DNA of 64,000 nucleotides from CAVUEG01 sp963740525 (lineage in GTDB: Bacteria > Actinomycetota > Actinomycetes > Propionibacteriales > Nocardioidaceae), in contig CAVUEG010000008.1 of the NCBI GenBank assembly GCA_963740525.1, positions 62,001 through 126,000 of the forward strand, given 5' to 3'. The position numbers were made by a program, and so were the translations under genes. The notes beneath the pieces are model-generated. The model saw only the letters and a list, made by a program, of their open reading frames with translations. It was not told the DNA's origin and searched no databases. Below are positions 1 to 9,719 of this stretch, piece after piece; position 1 is the first letter of the stretch, and the number at the start of each line of letters is the position of its first letter.

Positions 1-856
1 GGTCGAGCGGCGAGAACGCCCAGACCTGGTCTCGGGTCCAGTCGACCGCCTGGGCCGCGTCCGGCACCCGGTCGGGCCAGGCCAGGCCCAGTGCGATCGG
101 GATCAGCATCGTCGGCGGCGACGCCTGGGCCAACGTCGAGCCATCGGTGAACTCGACCATCGAGTGCACCACCGAGGTCGGGTGCACCACGACCTCGATC
201 GCGTCGAACGGGATGCCGAAGAGCAGGTGCGCCTCGATGACCTCGAGGCCCTTGTTGACCAGCGTCGCCGAGTTGACCGTGACCACCGGCCCCATGTCCC
301 AGGTCGGATGCGCGAGCGCTTCGGCCGGGGTCACCTCGTGGAGCGCGTCGCGGGACCTGCCACGGAACGGTCCCCCGCTCGCGGTCAGGACGAGTCGGCG
401 TACCTCCTCGGCTCGCCCGCCGCGCAGGCACTGGGCCAGCGCGCTGTGCTCGCTGTCGACGGGCACGATCTGCCCTGGGTGCGCGCGCTGGGTCACGACC
501 GGTCCGCCGATGATCAGGGACTCCTTGTTGGCCAGGGCGAGCGTGTTCCCCGCATCGAGGGCGGCGAGCGTCGGACGCAGACCGACCGCACCGGTGATGC
601 CGTTGAGCACCACATCGCAGTCCAGTCCGGCCGCGGTGACGCTGGCGTCCTCGCCGAGGCCGGAGTACGCCGGCGCGAACTCCGCAACCTGTCTCTCGAA
701 GAGCTCGGGCTGGCTCCCCCCGGCCGTGAGCGCCACCACCCGGAAGCGGTCGGGGTTGCGACGGACCAGGTCGAGCGCCTGGGTGCCGATGGAGCCGGTG
801 GACCCGAGGACGACCACGTCCCGTCGAGGGGGAACGCTGGCGGTGGGGACTGTCAC
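1..856 (-). CDS. dxr: 1-deoxy-D-xylulose 5-phosphate reductoisomerase, C-terminus cut by window edge
   Basis: Converts 1-deoxy-D-xylulose 5-phosphate to 2-C-methyl-D-erythritol 4-phosphate with NADPH, the first committed step of the MEP isoprenoid pathway in the cytosol. Reading the minus strand from a GTG at 856 gives the NADPH-binding motif GSTGSIGTQAL at residues 18-28, then LANKESLIIGG, the metal/substrate motif VPVDSEHSALAQCL and LTASGGPFRG, all in family order. About 285 of the usual ~390 residues are inside the window, and the C-terminal part lies beyond base 1. An ATG at 864 runs into a stop after three codons, so the GTG is preferred. No frameshift was noticed in the motifs read. Identity is firm; the start is moderately certain. 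Confidence 0.93.
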   Translation of the reverse strand, partial: MTVPTASVPPRRDVVVLGSTGSIGTQALDLVRRNPDRFRVVALTAGGSQPELFERQVAEFAPAYSGLGEDASVTAAGLDCDVVLNGITGAVGLRPTLAALDAGNTLALANKESLIIGGPVVTQRAHPGQIVPVDSEHSALAQCLRGGRAEEVRRLVLTASGGPFRGRSRDALHEVTPAEALAHPTWDMGPVVTVNSATLVNKGLEVIEAHLLFGIPFDAIEVVVHPTSVVHSMVEFTDGSTLAQASPPTMLIPIALGLAWPDRVPDAAQAVDWTRDQVWAFSPLD

Positions 857-1037
857 GACACCATCGTCCCAGCCCAGGACACTCCCGGTGCGCCGGGCCC
901 CGACGGCCCACCTGACGCCACCTCGACGGGGGACGAAATCATCAGACTGACCTCCGATCCGTCACCCATTCCGGAGTGGATCGGTCGGTTCGCCACGAAA
1001 TCGGTCGTCCGGCATGGCTTCGACGGGCCGGATTCCC

Positions 1038-1043
1038 TAGGGT
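1038..1043 (+). promoter_or_regulatory. Putative -10 element (TAGGGT) for leaderless gabT transcript
   Basis: TAGGGT fits the actinobacterial TANNNT -10 consensus and ends six bases before the gabT ATG at 1050. No Shine-Dalgarno sequence lies upstream of this ATG. That spacing is what a leaderless mRNA starting at the A of ATG would need. Inferred from sequence only. Confidence 0.45.
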
Positions 1044-1049
1044 GTCGGC

Positions 1050-2423
1050 ATGGACACCGACACCGCCCCCGACACCCAGACGAGCCCTCACGGCGGCCCT
1101 GGGCTCCCCCAGGAACGACGCCTCGTCACCGAGGTCCCCGGTCCCGTCTCGCGCGAGAAGTTCGCCCGCCGCAACCAGGTCGTCGCCTCCGGTGTGGGGA
1201 CCACGCTCCCGGTCTTCATCGAGGCTGCGGGCGGCGGAGTGCTCGTCGACGCCGACGGCAACTCTCTGATCGACCTCGCCAGCGGTATCGCCGTCACCGG
1301 GGTCGGCAATGCGGCTCCCGCGGTGGTCGAGCGGGTCTCCCGTCAGGTCGCGGCGTTCACCCACACCTGCTTCATGGTCACGCCGTACGACGTCTACGTC
1401 GACGTCTGCGAACGCCTCGCTGAGCTCACGCCCGGTGACCACGCGAAGAAGTCGGCACTGTTCAACTCCGGGGCCGAGGCCGTGGAGAACGCAGTCAAGA
1501 TCGCCCGGCACGCGACTGGGCGCACCGGCGTCGCGGTCTTCGACCACGCCTACCACGGTCGGACGAACCTGACGATGGCGATGACCGCGAAGAACATGCC
1601 CTACAAGCACCGGTTCGGGCCCTTCGCCGGCGACATCTTCCGGGCCCCGATGTCGTACCCGTTCCGCGAGCCGAGCCCGATCTCGGGCGAGGAGGCGGCC
1701 GCCCGTGCCATCGACGTTCTGGACAAGCAGGCAGGTGCCGACAACCTGGCCTGCCTCGTGATCGAGCCGATCCTCGGCGAGGGGGGCTTCGTGGTTCCGG
1801 CTCCGGGTTTCCTGCCTGCGCTGGCCGCGTGGGCACACGAGAAGGGCATCGTCTTCGTCGCCGACGAGATCCAGTCCGGCTTCTGCCGCACCGGCGACTG
1901 GTTCGCCAGCGACCACGAGGGCGTCGTCCCCGACCTGATCACGACCGCCAAGGGCATCGCCGGCGGATTGCCGCTCGCGGCGGTCACCGGCCGGTCCGAG
2001 GTGATGGACGCCGTCCACGTCGGTGGTCTCGGCGGCACGTACGGCGGGAACCCGGTCGCCTGCGCCGCCGCGCTGGGCGCCATGGACGAGATGCAGACCC
2101 ACGACCTGGTGGGCCGGGCACGTGAGATCGAGGCAGTGCTCAGCAGCCGGCTGCGCGAGCTCCAGCTCAAGCACCCCGTGATCGGCGACGTCCGCGGCCG
2201 AGGCGCGATGATGGCGATCGAGCTCGTCGGCGAGGACGGGACGAGTCCTGACCCGGCGCGCGCCGCTGCCGTCAACGCCGCGTGCCACCGGGCCGGGGTC
2301 GTCACCTTGACCTGCGGCACCTGGGGAAACGTCTTCCGCTTCCTGCCCCCGCTGGCGATCGGCGACTCGTTACTTCACGAGGCACTCGACGTGCTCGCGG
2401 AGGCGTTCGAGCAGACCGGCTGA
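1050..2423 (+). CDS. gabT: 4-aminobutyrate aminotransferase (GABA transaminase)
   Basis: PLP-dependent class III aminotransferase of 457 residues that would move the amino group of GABA to 2-oxoglutarate, giving succinate semialdehyde and glutamate. Seen: FNSGAEAVENAVKIAR (cofactor phosphate region), DEIQSGFCRTGDWFA (the Asp that contacts the pyridine nitrogen), and TTAKGIAGGLPLAAVTG with the Schiff-base Lys near residue 301. Length and motif order match GabT, and the N-terminal RLVTEVPGPVS is typical of actinobacterial GabT. It diverges from dxr and converges with the dehydrogenase pair downstream, whose aldehyde dehydrogenase would supply GABA from 4-aminobutanal. No succinate-semialdehyde dehydrogenase gene is present in the window. 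The start appears leaderless. Confidence 0.93.
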   Translation: MDTDTAPDTQTSPHGGPGLPQERRLVTEVPGPVSREKFARRNQVVASGVGTTLPVFIEAAGGGVLVDADGNSLIDLASGIAVTGVGNAAPAVVERVSRQVAAFTHTCFMVTPYDVYVDVCERLAELTPGDHAKKSALFNSGAEAVENAVKIARHATGRTGVAVFDHAYHGRTNLTMAMTAKNMPYKHRFGPFAGDIFRAPMSYPFREPSPISGEEAAARAIDVLDKQAGADNLACLVIEPILGEGGFVVPAPGFLPALAAWAHEKGIVFVADEIQSGFCRTGDWFASDHEGVVPDLITTAKGIAGGLPLAAVTGRSEVMDAVHVGGLGGTYGGNPVACAAALGAMDEMQTHDLVGRAREIEAVLSSRLRELQLKHPVIGDVRGRGAMMAIELVGEDGTSPDPARAAAVNAACHRAGVVTLTCGTWGNVFRFLPPLAIGDSLLHEALDVLAEAFEQTG

Positions 2424-2444
2424 GCGGGGAGCTGCGAAGGGCGG

Positions 2445-3680
2445 TCAGTCGTCCCGCTGACCCCACGGCGCGCCGTACTCGACCAGCAGGTCCAGGAACG
2501 GCTGGGCATCGAAGGCCTCCGGTCCCAGCACCCCGGCGCCCGCCCACGCGCCTCGCGCGAGCAGTTCCAGGGCGACGACGGGGTTGACCGCGGTCTGCCA
2601 CACCACGCACTGGTGGCCGTACTCCTGCATCGACCACTCGTTGTCCACCACGTGGTAGAGGTACGTCGACCTCGGCTGCCCGTCCTTGCCCGTGCCCGTG
2701 ACGTAGAGCCCGGCGCAGGTCTTGCCGGTCATCCTGTCGCCGAGCCCCGCCGGGTCCGGCAGGCAGGCGGCGACGAGATCCCGGGGCGAGACCCGTGCTC
2801 CGCCGACGGACACCGGCTCGGTCCGGTCGAGCCCGAGCTTGTGCAGCGTCTTGAGGACGTCGATGAACTCCTCGCCGAGGCCGTACTTGAAGGTGACCCG
2901 CTTCGCGTCCACCCACCGCGGCATCAGCAGCACTTCCTCGTGCTCGACGTTGACGCACTCGACGGGACCGATCCCCTCGGGGAAGTCGAAGACCTCCGGC
3001 TCGCTGAACGGCGGTGTGGTGTACCACCCGCCGTCGGCGTCTCCGGCGTCCCGGCGCGCGCGCTCGTAGATCACCGGCGGGTTCAGGCACTCCTCGATCG
3101 TGGTCCAGATGGAGAAGGACGGTGCGAACATCTCCTCGCCGTCCTCTGACTTCACCGACAGGTTGGCGCCGTCGCGGGTGCCGAGCTCGTCGATCTCGGA
3201 GAACAGGTGGTCGGCGGCGTAGCGTGCGAACACGTCCGAGAGTCCCGGCTCGACGCCGATGCCGACCAGCGCCAGGCGACCGGCGTCCTCCCACTGCGGC
3301 GCCTGCGCGAACTGCTCGTCACCGAGCTTGACGCCCACGCGTGCATGAGGCTGGTCGGGGTGCGGCCGGGACAGGCTCATGGCCATGTCGAGGTAGTCCG
3401 CCCCTGCCGCGAGGGCACCCTCGAAGATCGGCATGACGAAGCGCGGGTCCACCGCGTTCATCACGTGCGTCGCCCGATGCTCTCTGGCGAGGGTGGCGAC
3501 GGACTCCGCATCCGAGGCATCCACCTGGGCAGCCACGAACCGGTCGTCCGAGGCGGCCGCCCGCTCTGCGCGGGTCAGGTCGTAGTCGGCGACGACGATC
3601 GCCTCGAAGAAGTCCCGCCGGGCTGCGATCGACGCGAACGCCGCCCCCACTCCCCCCGCACCGACGAGCAGGATCCTCAT
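2445..3680 (-). CDS. Saccharopine dehydrogenase-like NAD(P)-binding oxidoreductase
   Basis: A 411-residue member of the saccharopine dehydrogenase family. The N-terminus has a Rossmann fold with GAGGVGAA at residues 7-14, followed by an acidic strand end (VVADYD). YLDMAMSLSR and GVEPGLSDVFARYAADHLF are typical of the LYS9-like catalytic part. Its start overlaps the stop of the upstream aldehyde dehydrogenase by four bases (ATGA), so the two are cotranscribed and probably translationally coupled. The substrate is not known from sequence. Position inside a GABA/diamine catabolic locus suggests an imine or amino-acid-polyamine adduct. Carboxynorspermidine dehydrogenase relatives also belong to this superfamily. 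A lysine-saccharopine route is less likely because no lysine-specific gene is nearby. Confidence 0.78.
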   Translation of the reverse strand: MRILLVGAGGVGAAFASIAARRDFFEAIVVADYDLTRAERAAASDDRFVAAQVDASDAESVATLAREHRATHVMNAVDPRFVMPIFEGALAAGADYLDMAMSLSRPHPDQPHARVGVKLGDEQFAQAPQWEDAGRLALVGIGVEPGLSDVFARYAADHLFSEIDELGTRDGANLSVKSEDGEEMFAPSFSIWTTIEECLNPPVIYERARRDAGDADGGWYTTPPFSEPEVFDFPEGIGPVECVNVEHEEVLLMPRWVDAKRVTFKYGLGEEFIDVLKTLHKLGLDRTEPVSVGGARVSPRDLVAACLPDPAGLGDRMTGKTCAGLYVTGTGKDGQPRSTYLYHVVDNEWSMQEYGHQCVVWQTAVNPVVALELLARGAWAGAGVLGPEAFDAQPFLDLLVEYGAPWGQRDD

Positions 3681-5119
3681 GCAGGTCCCTCACCGATGTA
3701 GGACATCACGTGCTTGATCCGGGTGTAGTCCTCGAGGCCGTACATCGACAGGTCCTTGCCGTAGCCCGAGTGCTTGAAGCCGCCATGGGGCATCTCGGCC
3801 ACGATGGGGATGTGGGTGTTGATCCACACCGCGCCGAAGTCGAGCCGCTTGGCCATCCGCATCGCACGGCCGTGGTCCTTGGTCCACACCGAGGAGGCCA
3901 GGCCGTACTTGACGCCGTTCGCCCAGCGCAGGGCCTCGGCCTCGTCAGTGAACCGCTGCACGGTGATCACGGGCCCGAAGATCTCGTCCTGGATGACCTC
4001 GTCGTCCTGCTTCAGCCCGGAGATGACTGTCGGGTCGAAGAAGTACCCGGGACCGTCGATCCGCTTGCCTCCGGTCTCGACCTTGGCGTGCCCGGGCAGC
4101 CGACCGACCATGCCGGAGACCCGCTCGATCTGGTTGGCGTTGTTCAGGGCGCCGTACAGGATGTCCTCGTCGTCGGGGAGGCCCGTATGGGTCTTCCTGG
4201 CCTGCTCGGTCAGGGCGGCCACGAAGTCGTCGTGCACCCCCGGACCAGCGAGGACCCTGGTCGCCGCCGTGCAGTCCTGGCCCGCGTTGAAGTAGCCCGC
4301 CATCGCGATGCCTTCGGCTGCCGCCTCCAGGTCGGCGTCATCGAAGACGATCACCGGGGCCTTGCCGCCGAGCTCGAGGTGGGCACGCTTGAGCTGCGCC
4401 GCGGCCGACCCGGCCACCTCCATGCCGGCGCGCACCGAGCCGGTGATGGAGACCAGCTGCGGGATCGGGTGCTCCACGAGCGCCCGTCCGGTGTCCCGGT
4501 CTCCCGTGACCACGTTGAACACACCCGGCGGCAGGAACTCCTGCGCCATCTCGGCGAAGAGCGTCGTCGAGGCCGGAGTGGTGTCACTGGGCTTGAGCAC
4601 CACGGTGTTACCGGCCGCGAGTGCGGGGCCGACCTTCCAGATCATCATCATCAGCGGGTAGTTCCACGGCGTCACCTGACCGACGACTCCGATCGGCTCA
4701 CGCCTGACCATCGAGGTGTGGTCCTTCATGTACTCGCCGGCGGACCGGCCCTCGAGCACTCGCGCCGCACCGGCGAAGAAGCGAAGCTGGTCGACGGAGG
4801 GAGGGATCTCCTCCTCGATCGTCATCTGGGTCGGCTTGCCCGTGTTGGTGACCTCCGCACGGACGAACTCCTCGGCCCGCGACTCCAGCGCGTCGGCCAT
4901 CTTCAACAGGGCCTTCTGGCGCTCGGCCGGCGTGGTCTCACCCCACGACTCGAACGCCACGGCCGCGGCCTGGAACGCCCGGTCGACATCCTCGGGCCCC
5001 GACGCGGGTGCGGTCGCATACACCTCCCCGGTCGCCGGGTTGGTGATGTCGTACGTCGCCCCCGAGGCGGCGTCGACGAGCTTGCCGTTGACGATGTTGC
5101 GGAACTGCTGATCAGCCAT
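3677..5119 (-). CDS. Gamma-aminobutyraldehyde dehydrogenase-type NAD-dependent aldehyde dehydrogenase
   Basis: A 480-residue aldehyde dehydrogenase that would oxidise 4-aminobutanal (from putrescine) to GABA, or a related amino-aldehyde. It shows VTPWNYPLMMMIWK (NAD-binding entry), LELGGKAP with the general-base Glu at residue 249, and GQDCTAATR with the catalytic Cys at 283. The GQDC context and NAGQDC spacing are characteristic of aminobutyraldehyde/betaine aldehyde dehydrogenases of the PatD type. The ATG at 5119 is preceded by GGAAACGGGAGC, a usable ribosome site. It is first in a two-gene unit with the saccharopine dehydrogenase-like gene and divergent from the diamine aminotransferase. 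Exact substrate is inferred from context. Confidence 0.85.
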   Translation of the reverse strand: MADQQFRNIVNGKLVDAASGATYDITNPATGEVYATAPASGPEDVDRAFQAAAVAFESWGETTPAERQKALLKMADALESRAEEFVRAEVTNTGKPTQMTIEEEIPPSVDQLRFFAGAARVLEGRSAGEYMKDHTSMVRREPIGVVGQVTPWNYPLMMMIWKVGPALAAGNTVVLKPSDTTPASTTLFAEMAQEFLPPGVFNVVTGDRDTGRALVEHPIPQLVSITGSVRAGMEVAGSAAAQLKRAHLELGGKAPVIVFDDADLEAAAEGIAMAGYFNAGQDCTAATRVLAGPGVHDDFVAALTEQARKTHTGLPDDEDILYGALNNANQIERVSGMVGRLPGHAKVETGGKRIDGPGYFFDPTVISGLKQDDEVIQDEIFGPVITVQRFTDEAEALRWANGVKYGLASSVWTKDHGRAMRMAKRLDFGAVWINTHIPIVAEMPHGGFKHSGYGKDLSMYGLEDYTRIKHVMSYIGEGPA

Positions 5120-5395
5120 GCTCCCGTTTCCTTGTCCAGTCCTGTGGATCGCGGATGCCGTGTCGGGCCGAGCCTAGCGATCGGGGACTGGCCTGAACAG
5201 TCCCGAGATTCGAATTTCGTATCAATTCCGCCATAGGAGCGACGGAATCGCTTGCAGAGAGCGGGGGCAAGCGGCAAGATGGCCCGTGTCAGATCACGGG
5301 CGGCGGTGTGCATGGAGTGCCTGAGCAGCCGGCGGTGACCGACGACGTACCGACCGACGCCACACCCGTGACCCCGAGTACAAGGATGACGTGCG

Positions 5396-6792
5396 ATGAC
5401 CGCAGACCAGAGCGGCGCCCTCGACAAGGCGACCCAGGAGCATCTCCAGCAGGCGGCGCGCGACCACCTGTGGATGCACTTCACCCGCCATTCCAGCTAC
5501 GACCACAACCCGGTCCCGCTGATCGTGCGCGGCGAGGGGCCCTACCTCTTCGACGCCGACGGCAAGCGCTACCTCGACGGCCTCGCCGGTCTCTTCGTCT
5601 CCCAGCTCGGCCACGGCCGTCGCGAGCTTGCCGAGGCCGCCCAGAAGCAGATGACTCAGCTGGCGTACATGCCGATCTGGTCGTACGCCCACCCGGGCGC
5701 CATCGAGCTGGCCGAGCGCATCGCCGGACACGCGCCCGGCGACCTGAACCGCGTCTTCTTCACCACGGGCGGCGGGGAGGCCGTGGAGTCGGCCTGGAAG
5801 CTGGCCAAGAACTACTACAAGCTCACCGGGCGACCGATGAAGCACAAGGTGATCAGCCGCTCGATCGCCTACCACGGCACCACCCAGGGCGCTCTCTCCA
5901 TCACCGGCCTCCCAGGGCTCAAGGGAGTCTTCGAACCGCTGGTGCCGTCGACCTTCCGGGTGCCGAACACCAACTTCTACCGCGCACCCCAGCACGGTGA
6001 CGACCTCGAGGCCTTCGGACGCTGGGCCGCGGACCAGATCGCGGTCGCGATCGAGGACGAGGGACCAGAGACCGTGGCTGCGGTCTTCCTGGAGCCGGTG
6101 CAGAACGCCGGCGGGTGCTTCCCTCCCCGCCCGGCTACTTCGCGCGAGTCCGCGAGATCTGCGACGAGTACGACGTGCTGCTGGTCAGCGACGAGGTTAT
6201 CTGCGCGTTCGGCAGGCTGGGCTACATGTTCGGGTCGGAGCGCTACGGCTACCAGCCGGACATCATCACCTGCGCCAAGGGCCTGACCTCCGGCTACAGC
6301 CCGATGGGGGCGATGATCGCCAGCGACCGGCTGATGGAGCCGTTCCTGTCGGGAACCGCCTCCTTCAACCACGGCTTCACCTTCGGCGGTCACCCGGTCT
6401 CGGCGGCGGTCGCCATGGCCAACCTGGACATCTTCGAGCGTGACGGGATCCTGGAGCACGTGCGGGACAACGAGGCGGCCTTCCGCTCGACCCTGGAGCG
6501 GCTGCTCGACCTCCCCATCGTGGGCGACGTACGCGGCGACGGGTTCTTCTACGGGATCGAGCTGGTCAAGAACAAGGAGACCAAGGAGACCTTCAACGAC
6601 GAGGAGTCCGAGAAGCTCCTTCGTGGCTTCCTCTCTCGTGCCCTGTACGACGCCGGCCTGTACTGCCGTGCCGATGACCGAGGCGACCCGGTCATCCAGC
6701 TCTCACCGCCGCTGATCTGCACCCAGGAGCACTTCGACGAGATGGAGCAGATTCTTCGTGTCGTGCTCGACAAGGCCTGGTCGATGCTCTGA
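5396..6792 (+). pseudogene. Class III aminotransferase, putrescine/diamine-pyruvate type, with a one-base frameshift
   Basis: Would transfer an amino group from a diamine such as putrescine to pyruvate, giving the amino-aldehyde used by the dehydrogenase next door. The frame from ATG 5396 encodes MHFTRHSSYDHNPVPLIVRG, FTTGGGEAVESAWKLAKNYY and SRSIAYHGTT up to FLEPVQNAGGCFP. The sequence then continues one frame back with PPGYFARVREICDEYDVLL, SDEVICAFGRLG and CAKGLTSGYSPMG, which holds the PLP Lys. One C missing from the run at 6125-6128 explains the break, and restoring it gives a 465-residue protein of normal family length. No other damage is visible, so a sequencing error or very recent mutation is likely. 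Divergent from the aldehyde dehydrogenase across a 276-base promoter region. Confidence 0.85.
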
Positions 6793-6828
6793 CCGACTGT
6801 CCCGACTGTCGGGCGCCGGCCTCGTCGT

Positions 6829-8985
6829 TCACTCGGACGAGCGTCGCCACCGCAGGGCCAAGGCTGCGACGTCGTCGTCGCGATCACGGTCTCGCACCTG
6901 CCCGACCAGCTGGTTCAGTGCCGACGCCAGGTCGTCCTCCGCGAGGATCGGGAGCGCGCTGGTGACCCGCCCCTGGCCCACGTCGATGTCCTCCTCGCGC
7001 CTCTCGATCAGCCCGTCGGTGAAGGCGAGGAAGGTGTCGCCCTCGTGGAAGGGCAGCGTGACCACAAGCCCCGCCTCGCGGGAGCCGGTTCCCAACGGGG
7101 CACCCTCGGCCAGCGCGAACTGCTCGACGGAGCCGCTCGCTCGCAGGATCACCGGCGGCGGGTGCCCTGCGTTCGCGATCACGATCTCGTTCCTGGTGGG
7201 ATCGGCCACGGCGTAGACAAGGGTGACCAGCTGGTCCATCGCATACCGGTCGAACATCATGCCGAGCTTCGACATCACCTGGTCCGGGCGCGGGTCGACG
7301 GCGAGGTACGCCCTCACCGCCGACCGCATCTGTGCCATGGCGGCGGCCGCAGTGACCCCGCGACCCATGACGTCACCGACGAAGAGCGCCAGCCGGCCGT
7401 CACCGAGAGGTACCGCATCGTAGAAGTCGCCACCGACCTCCGTGCGGCCCGAGGGTGAGTAGTAGCTGGCCAGCTGCCACGGCTCCACCTCCGGCAGCCG
7501 CTCCGGCAGGACTGCGTGCTGGAGACGAACGGCGGTCTCGAGGATCTGGCTGTGCAGCTGGGCGTTGTCGATCGCGACACCCGCGCGTCCTGCGAGATCC
7601 TCGGCGAAGGCCACATCGCTCGCCTCGTAGCGCCGGTCCGACTCCGCCGAGACCCAGGTCATCACTCCCAGCACCCGGCCCCGGGCGGACAGCGGCACCA
7701 CGACCGCACTGCGCAGCTTCAGCTCCCGCATCAACGCCAGGTGCTCCTCGTCGACAGCCCCCGCCTCGAGAATGTCCTCGGAGATCTCGGGCAGGTGCTC
7801 ACTCACGCCGGTGCGGAGCACGTGCCACGCCCCATGTTGGGCGTCCGGATCGGACGGGTAGCGCTCCTGGAGCCGCCTGGCGAGCTCGACCTTCGCCGGG
7901 TCAACGTGCTCGATGGCCAAGGTGTGGAGCCGGCCATCCTCCACCACGTCGATGGTGCACCAGTCGGCGAAGTCGGGCACCGACAGCTTGGCGACCGCGG
8001 CGAGCGTGGCCTCGTAGTCGAGGCTGGTGGAGAGCTCCGACGATGCGTCGGCAAGGAACCGGAGACGAGCGGACTGCGCGGCCGACTCGGCACGGACTCG
8101 AATTCGCTCGAGCGCCTGCGCACAGGTGTCGGCCATGATCTCGAAGAACTCCAGCTCTGCCGCATCGAGTCGACGCCTCCCGGGGAACGAGAGGCCGACG
8201 GCGCCGATGGTGCGCCCGGGGACCCGCATCGGCAGGCAGACGACGGACCGCTCACCCAACCCGGTGTCATCGATGTCGGGGTACGCCGCGCCCATGGCGT
8301 CCGAGCCGATGACCACCACAGGTCGCTCCGTCCGGATCGCATCACTCGCCGGGGTGCGTTGGTGGATGGAGTACTTGGCGTAGCGCTGCGCATCGCCCTC
8401 GCGGCCACCGCGGAGCCCGAGCAGCTCGAGCTCGTCGTCGCCCACGCGCAGGGTCAGCGACGCCATCGTGGCTCCGACCGCGTCAGCGGTGTGGGTGACG
8501 ACGATCTCGGTGACCCGTCCCACGTCCTCGGCCATGGTCAGCTCGGCCGTGGCCCGGGCTACGCGTGCGATCCGGTCGCCGAGCCGACGCGACTGACGCA
8601 GCAGCGCCTGCTCGCTGCCCGGGTCCGTCAGCAGGTACAGCAGGCCTGCCTGGTCGCCGGAGGCGTGGTACGGCCAGCAGCCGACCTCGGAGGTGCCCGG
8701 AGTCCCATCCGGCCGCACGAGGTCGAGGCGCCCCGTCCAGGGCGCCCCACCCGCGACCTGGCCCGCGACCCGCGCCATCGCGGCCCGGTCGTGCTCGGCG
8801 AACAGGGTCTCGTTGACGTCGGCACCCTCGAGGTCGAGCCCGGCGTTGCCGAAGAGCCGGAGTGCGCTGCGGTTGGCATGCTTGATCCGCCCTTGGAGAT
8901 CGGTGGCGACCGCGGCCTCGTCGAGCGTGGCCAGATGGCGTAACTCGTCGGGCCACGAGTGGAGGGTGCCACCGGTCGCGGACAT
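6829..8985 (-). CDS. PAS-GAF-GAF-SpoIIE (PP2C-type) serine phosphatase
   Basis: A cytoplasmic signalling phosphatase of about 718 residues. An N-terminal PAS domain (EAAVATDLQGRIKHANRSAL onward) is followed by two GAF-like sensory domains (about 125-280 and 290-470) and a C-terminal SpoIIE-type PP2C domain with GGDFYDAVPLGDGRLALFVG, GDVMGRGVTAAAAMAQ and ANAGHPPP. Such proteins usually dephosphorylate anti-anti-sigma factors in partner-switching systems. No anti-sigma gene lies beside it, so the partner is unknown. ATG 8985 follows an AT-rich patch (TAATAAT) and is preferred. A GTG at 9027 would add 14 residues. There is no transmembrane segment. Confidence 0.88.
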   Translation of the reverse strand: MSATGGTLHSWPDELRHLATLDEAAVATDLQGRIKHANRSALRLFGNAGLDLEGADVNETLFAEHDRAAMARVAGQVAGGAPWTGRLDLVRPDGTPGTSEVGCWPYHASGDQAGLLYLLTDPGSEQALLRQSRRLGDRIARVARATAELTMAEDVGRVTEIVVTHTADAVGATMASLTLRVGDDELELLGLRGGREGDAQRYAKYSIHQRTPASDAIRTERPVVVIGSDAMGAAYPDIDDTGLGERSVVCLPMRVPGRTIGAVGLSFPGRRRLDAAELEFFEIMADTCAQALERIRVRAESAAQSARLRFLADASSELSTSLDYEATLAAVAKLSVPDFADWCTIDVVEDGRLHTLAIEHVDPAKVELARRLQERYPSDPDAQHGAWHVLRTGVSEHLPEISEDILEAGAVDEEHLALMRELKLRSAVVVPLSARGRVLGVMTWVSAESDRRYEASDVAFAEDLAGRAGVAIDNAQLHSQILETAVRLQHAVLPERLPEVEPWQLASYYSPSGRTEVGGDFYDAVPLGDGRLALFVGDVMGRGVTAAAAMAQMRSAVRAYLAVDPRPDQVMSKLGMMFDRYAMDQLVTLVYAVADPTRNEIVIANAGHPPPVILRASGSVEQFALAEGAPLGTGSREAGLVVTLPFHEGDTFLAFTDGLIERREEDIDVGQGRVTSALPILAEDDLASALNQLVGQVRDRDRDDDVAALALRWRRSSE

Positions 8986-9160
8986 CACACGATTATTACC
9001 GACCCCCGCGGGCCCCGCGCCAGACACCGCTCAATTTCCGCTGTCCGGCCACCAGAGAGCCAACAATGCGACGGCGGCGTTCCGCGACACCGCAAGTACG
9101 ACGGCCATCGGCGGACAACCAGCGGTCGGGCACACTGGAGGACAACCCTCCGGAGGACGG

Positions 9161-9718
9161 ATGCATCTGAAGACGCTCGCCGCGCTGCTGCTCGGCGCCC
9201 TGCTCGTGCTCACCGGGTGTGGGGCGACCGCGGAGGGCGAGGGCCTCCCCGCCAGCGCCGCCTCGGCCGGCCCTTCGGGCTCCACCGGGTCGACCGGCGG
9301 GTCGTCATCGAGGTCAATGGTGAGCCCGGAGCTCGAGTTCACGGCCGAGGCGCTCGATGGCTCGACCTTCGACGGCACCGAGCTGGCGGGCAAGCCCGCG
9401 GTGCTGTGGTTCTGGGCGCCGTGGTGTCCCACCTGCCTGGCCCAGGCGTCGGGAGTCAGTGGTCTGGCGGGCAAGTACGACGGTGTGGTCAACGTGGTCG
9501 GTGTCGGCGGGTTGTCGGACGTGGCGGCCATCAGGGACTTCGCCGAGATGGTTCCCGGGCCGACCCACCTGATCGACGAAGAGGGTGCTGTCTGGCGGCA
9601 CTTCGGCGTGACCGCCCAGAGCACCTACGTGGTGCTCGACGCCGACGGCGCAGTCGTTGCCGACGGCTACCTGGATGACGCCGCACTCGCCCGCAAGGTC
9701 GCCGAGCTCGCGAGCTGA
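9161..9718 (+). CDS. Thioredoxin-fold lipoprotein (TlpA/ResA-like)
   Basis: An extracytoplasmic thiol-disulfide oxidoreductase of 185 residues. The signal peptide ends in LLVLTGCGAT, a lipobox with Cys20 for lipidation, and is followed by a Ser/Gly-rich linker. The thioredoxin fold has WFWAPWCPTC with active cysteines at 89 and 92, and a cis-Pro-type strand near STYVVLDADG. The ATG at 9161 is fixed by a strong GGAGGACGG immediately upstream. The stop is one base from the GTG of the CcdA-like gene, so the membrane protein probably supplies electrons to this lipoprotein. Likely roles are cytochrome c maturation or extracytoplasmic disulfide reduction. The choice between these cannot be made from sequence. 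Confidence 0.88.
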   Translation: MHLKTLAALLLGALLVLTGCGATAEGEGLPASAASAGPSGSTGSTGGSSSRSMVSPELEFTAEALDGSTFDGTELAGKPAVLWFWAPWCPTCLAQASGVSGLAGKYDGVVNVVGVGGLSDVAAIRDFAEMVPGPTHLIDEEGAVWRHFGVTAQSTYVVLDADGAVVADGYLDDAALARKVAELAS

Positions 9719-9719
9719 C

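Noticed and set aside
164..1423. Long plus-strand open frames opposite dxr and into gabT
   Set aside because: They are high-GC shadow frames; the minus strand has the full dxr motif set and the gabT frame is unambiguous.
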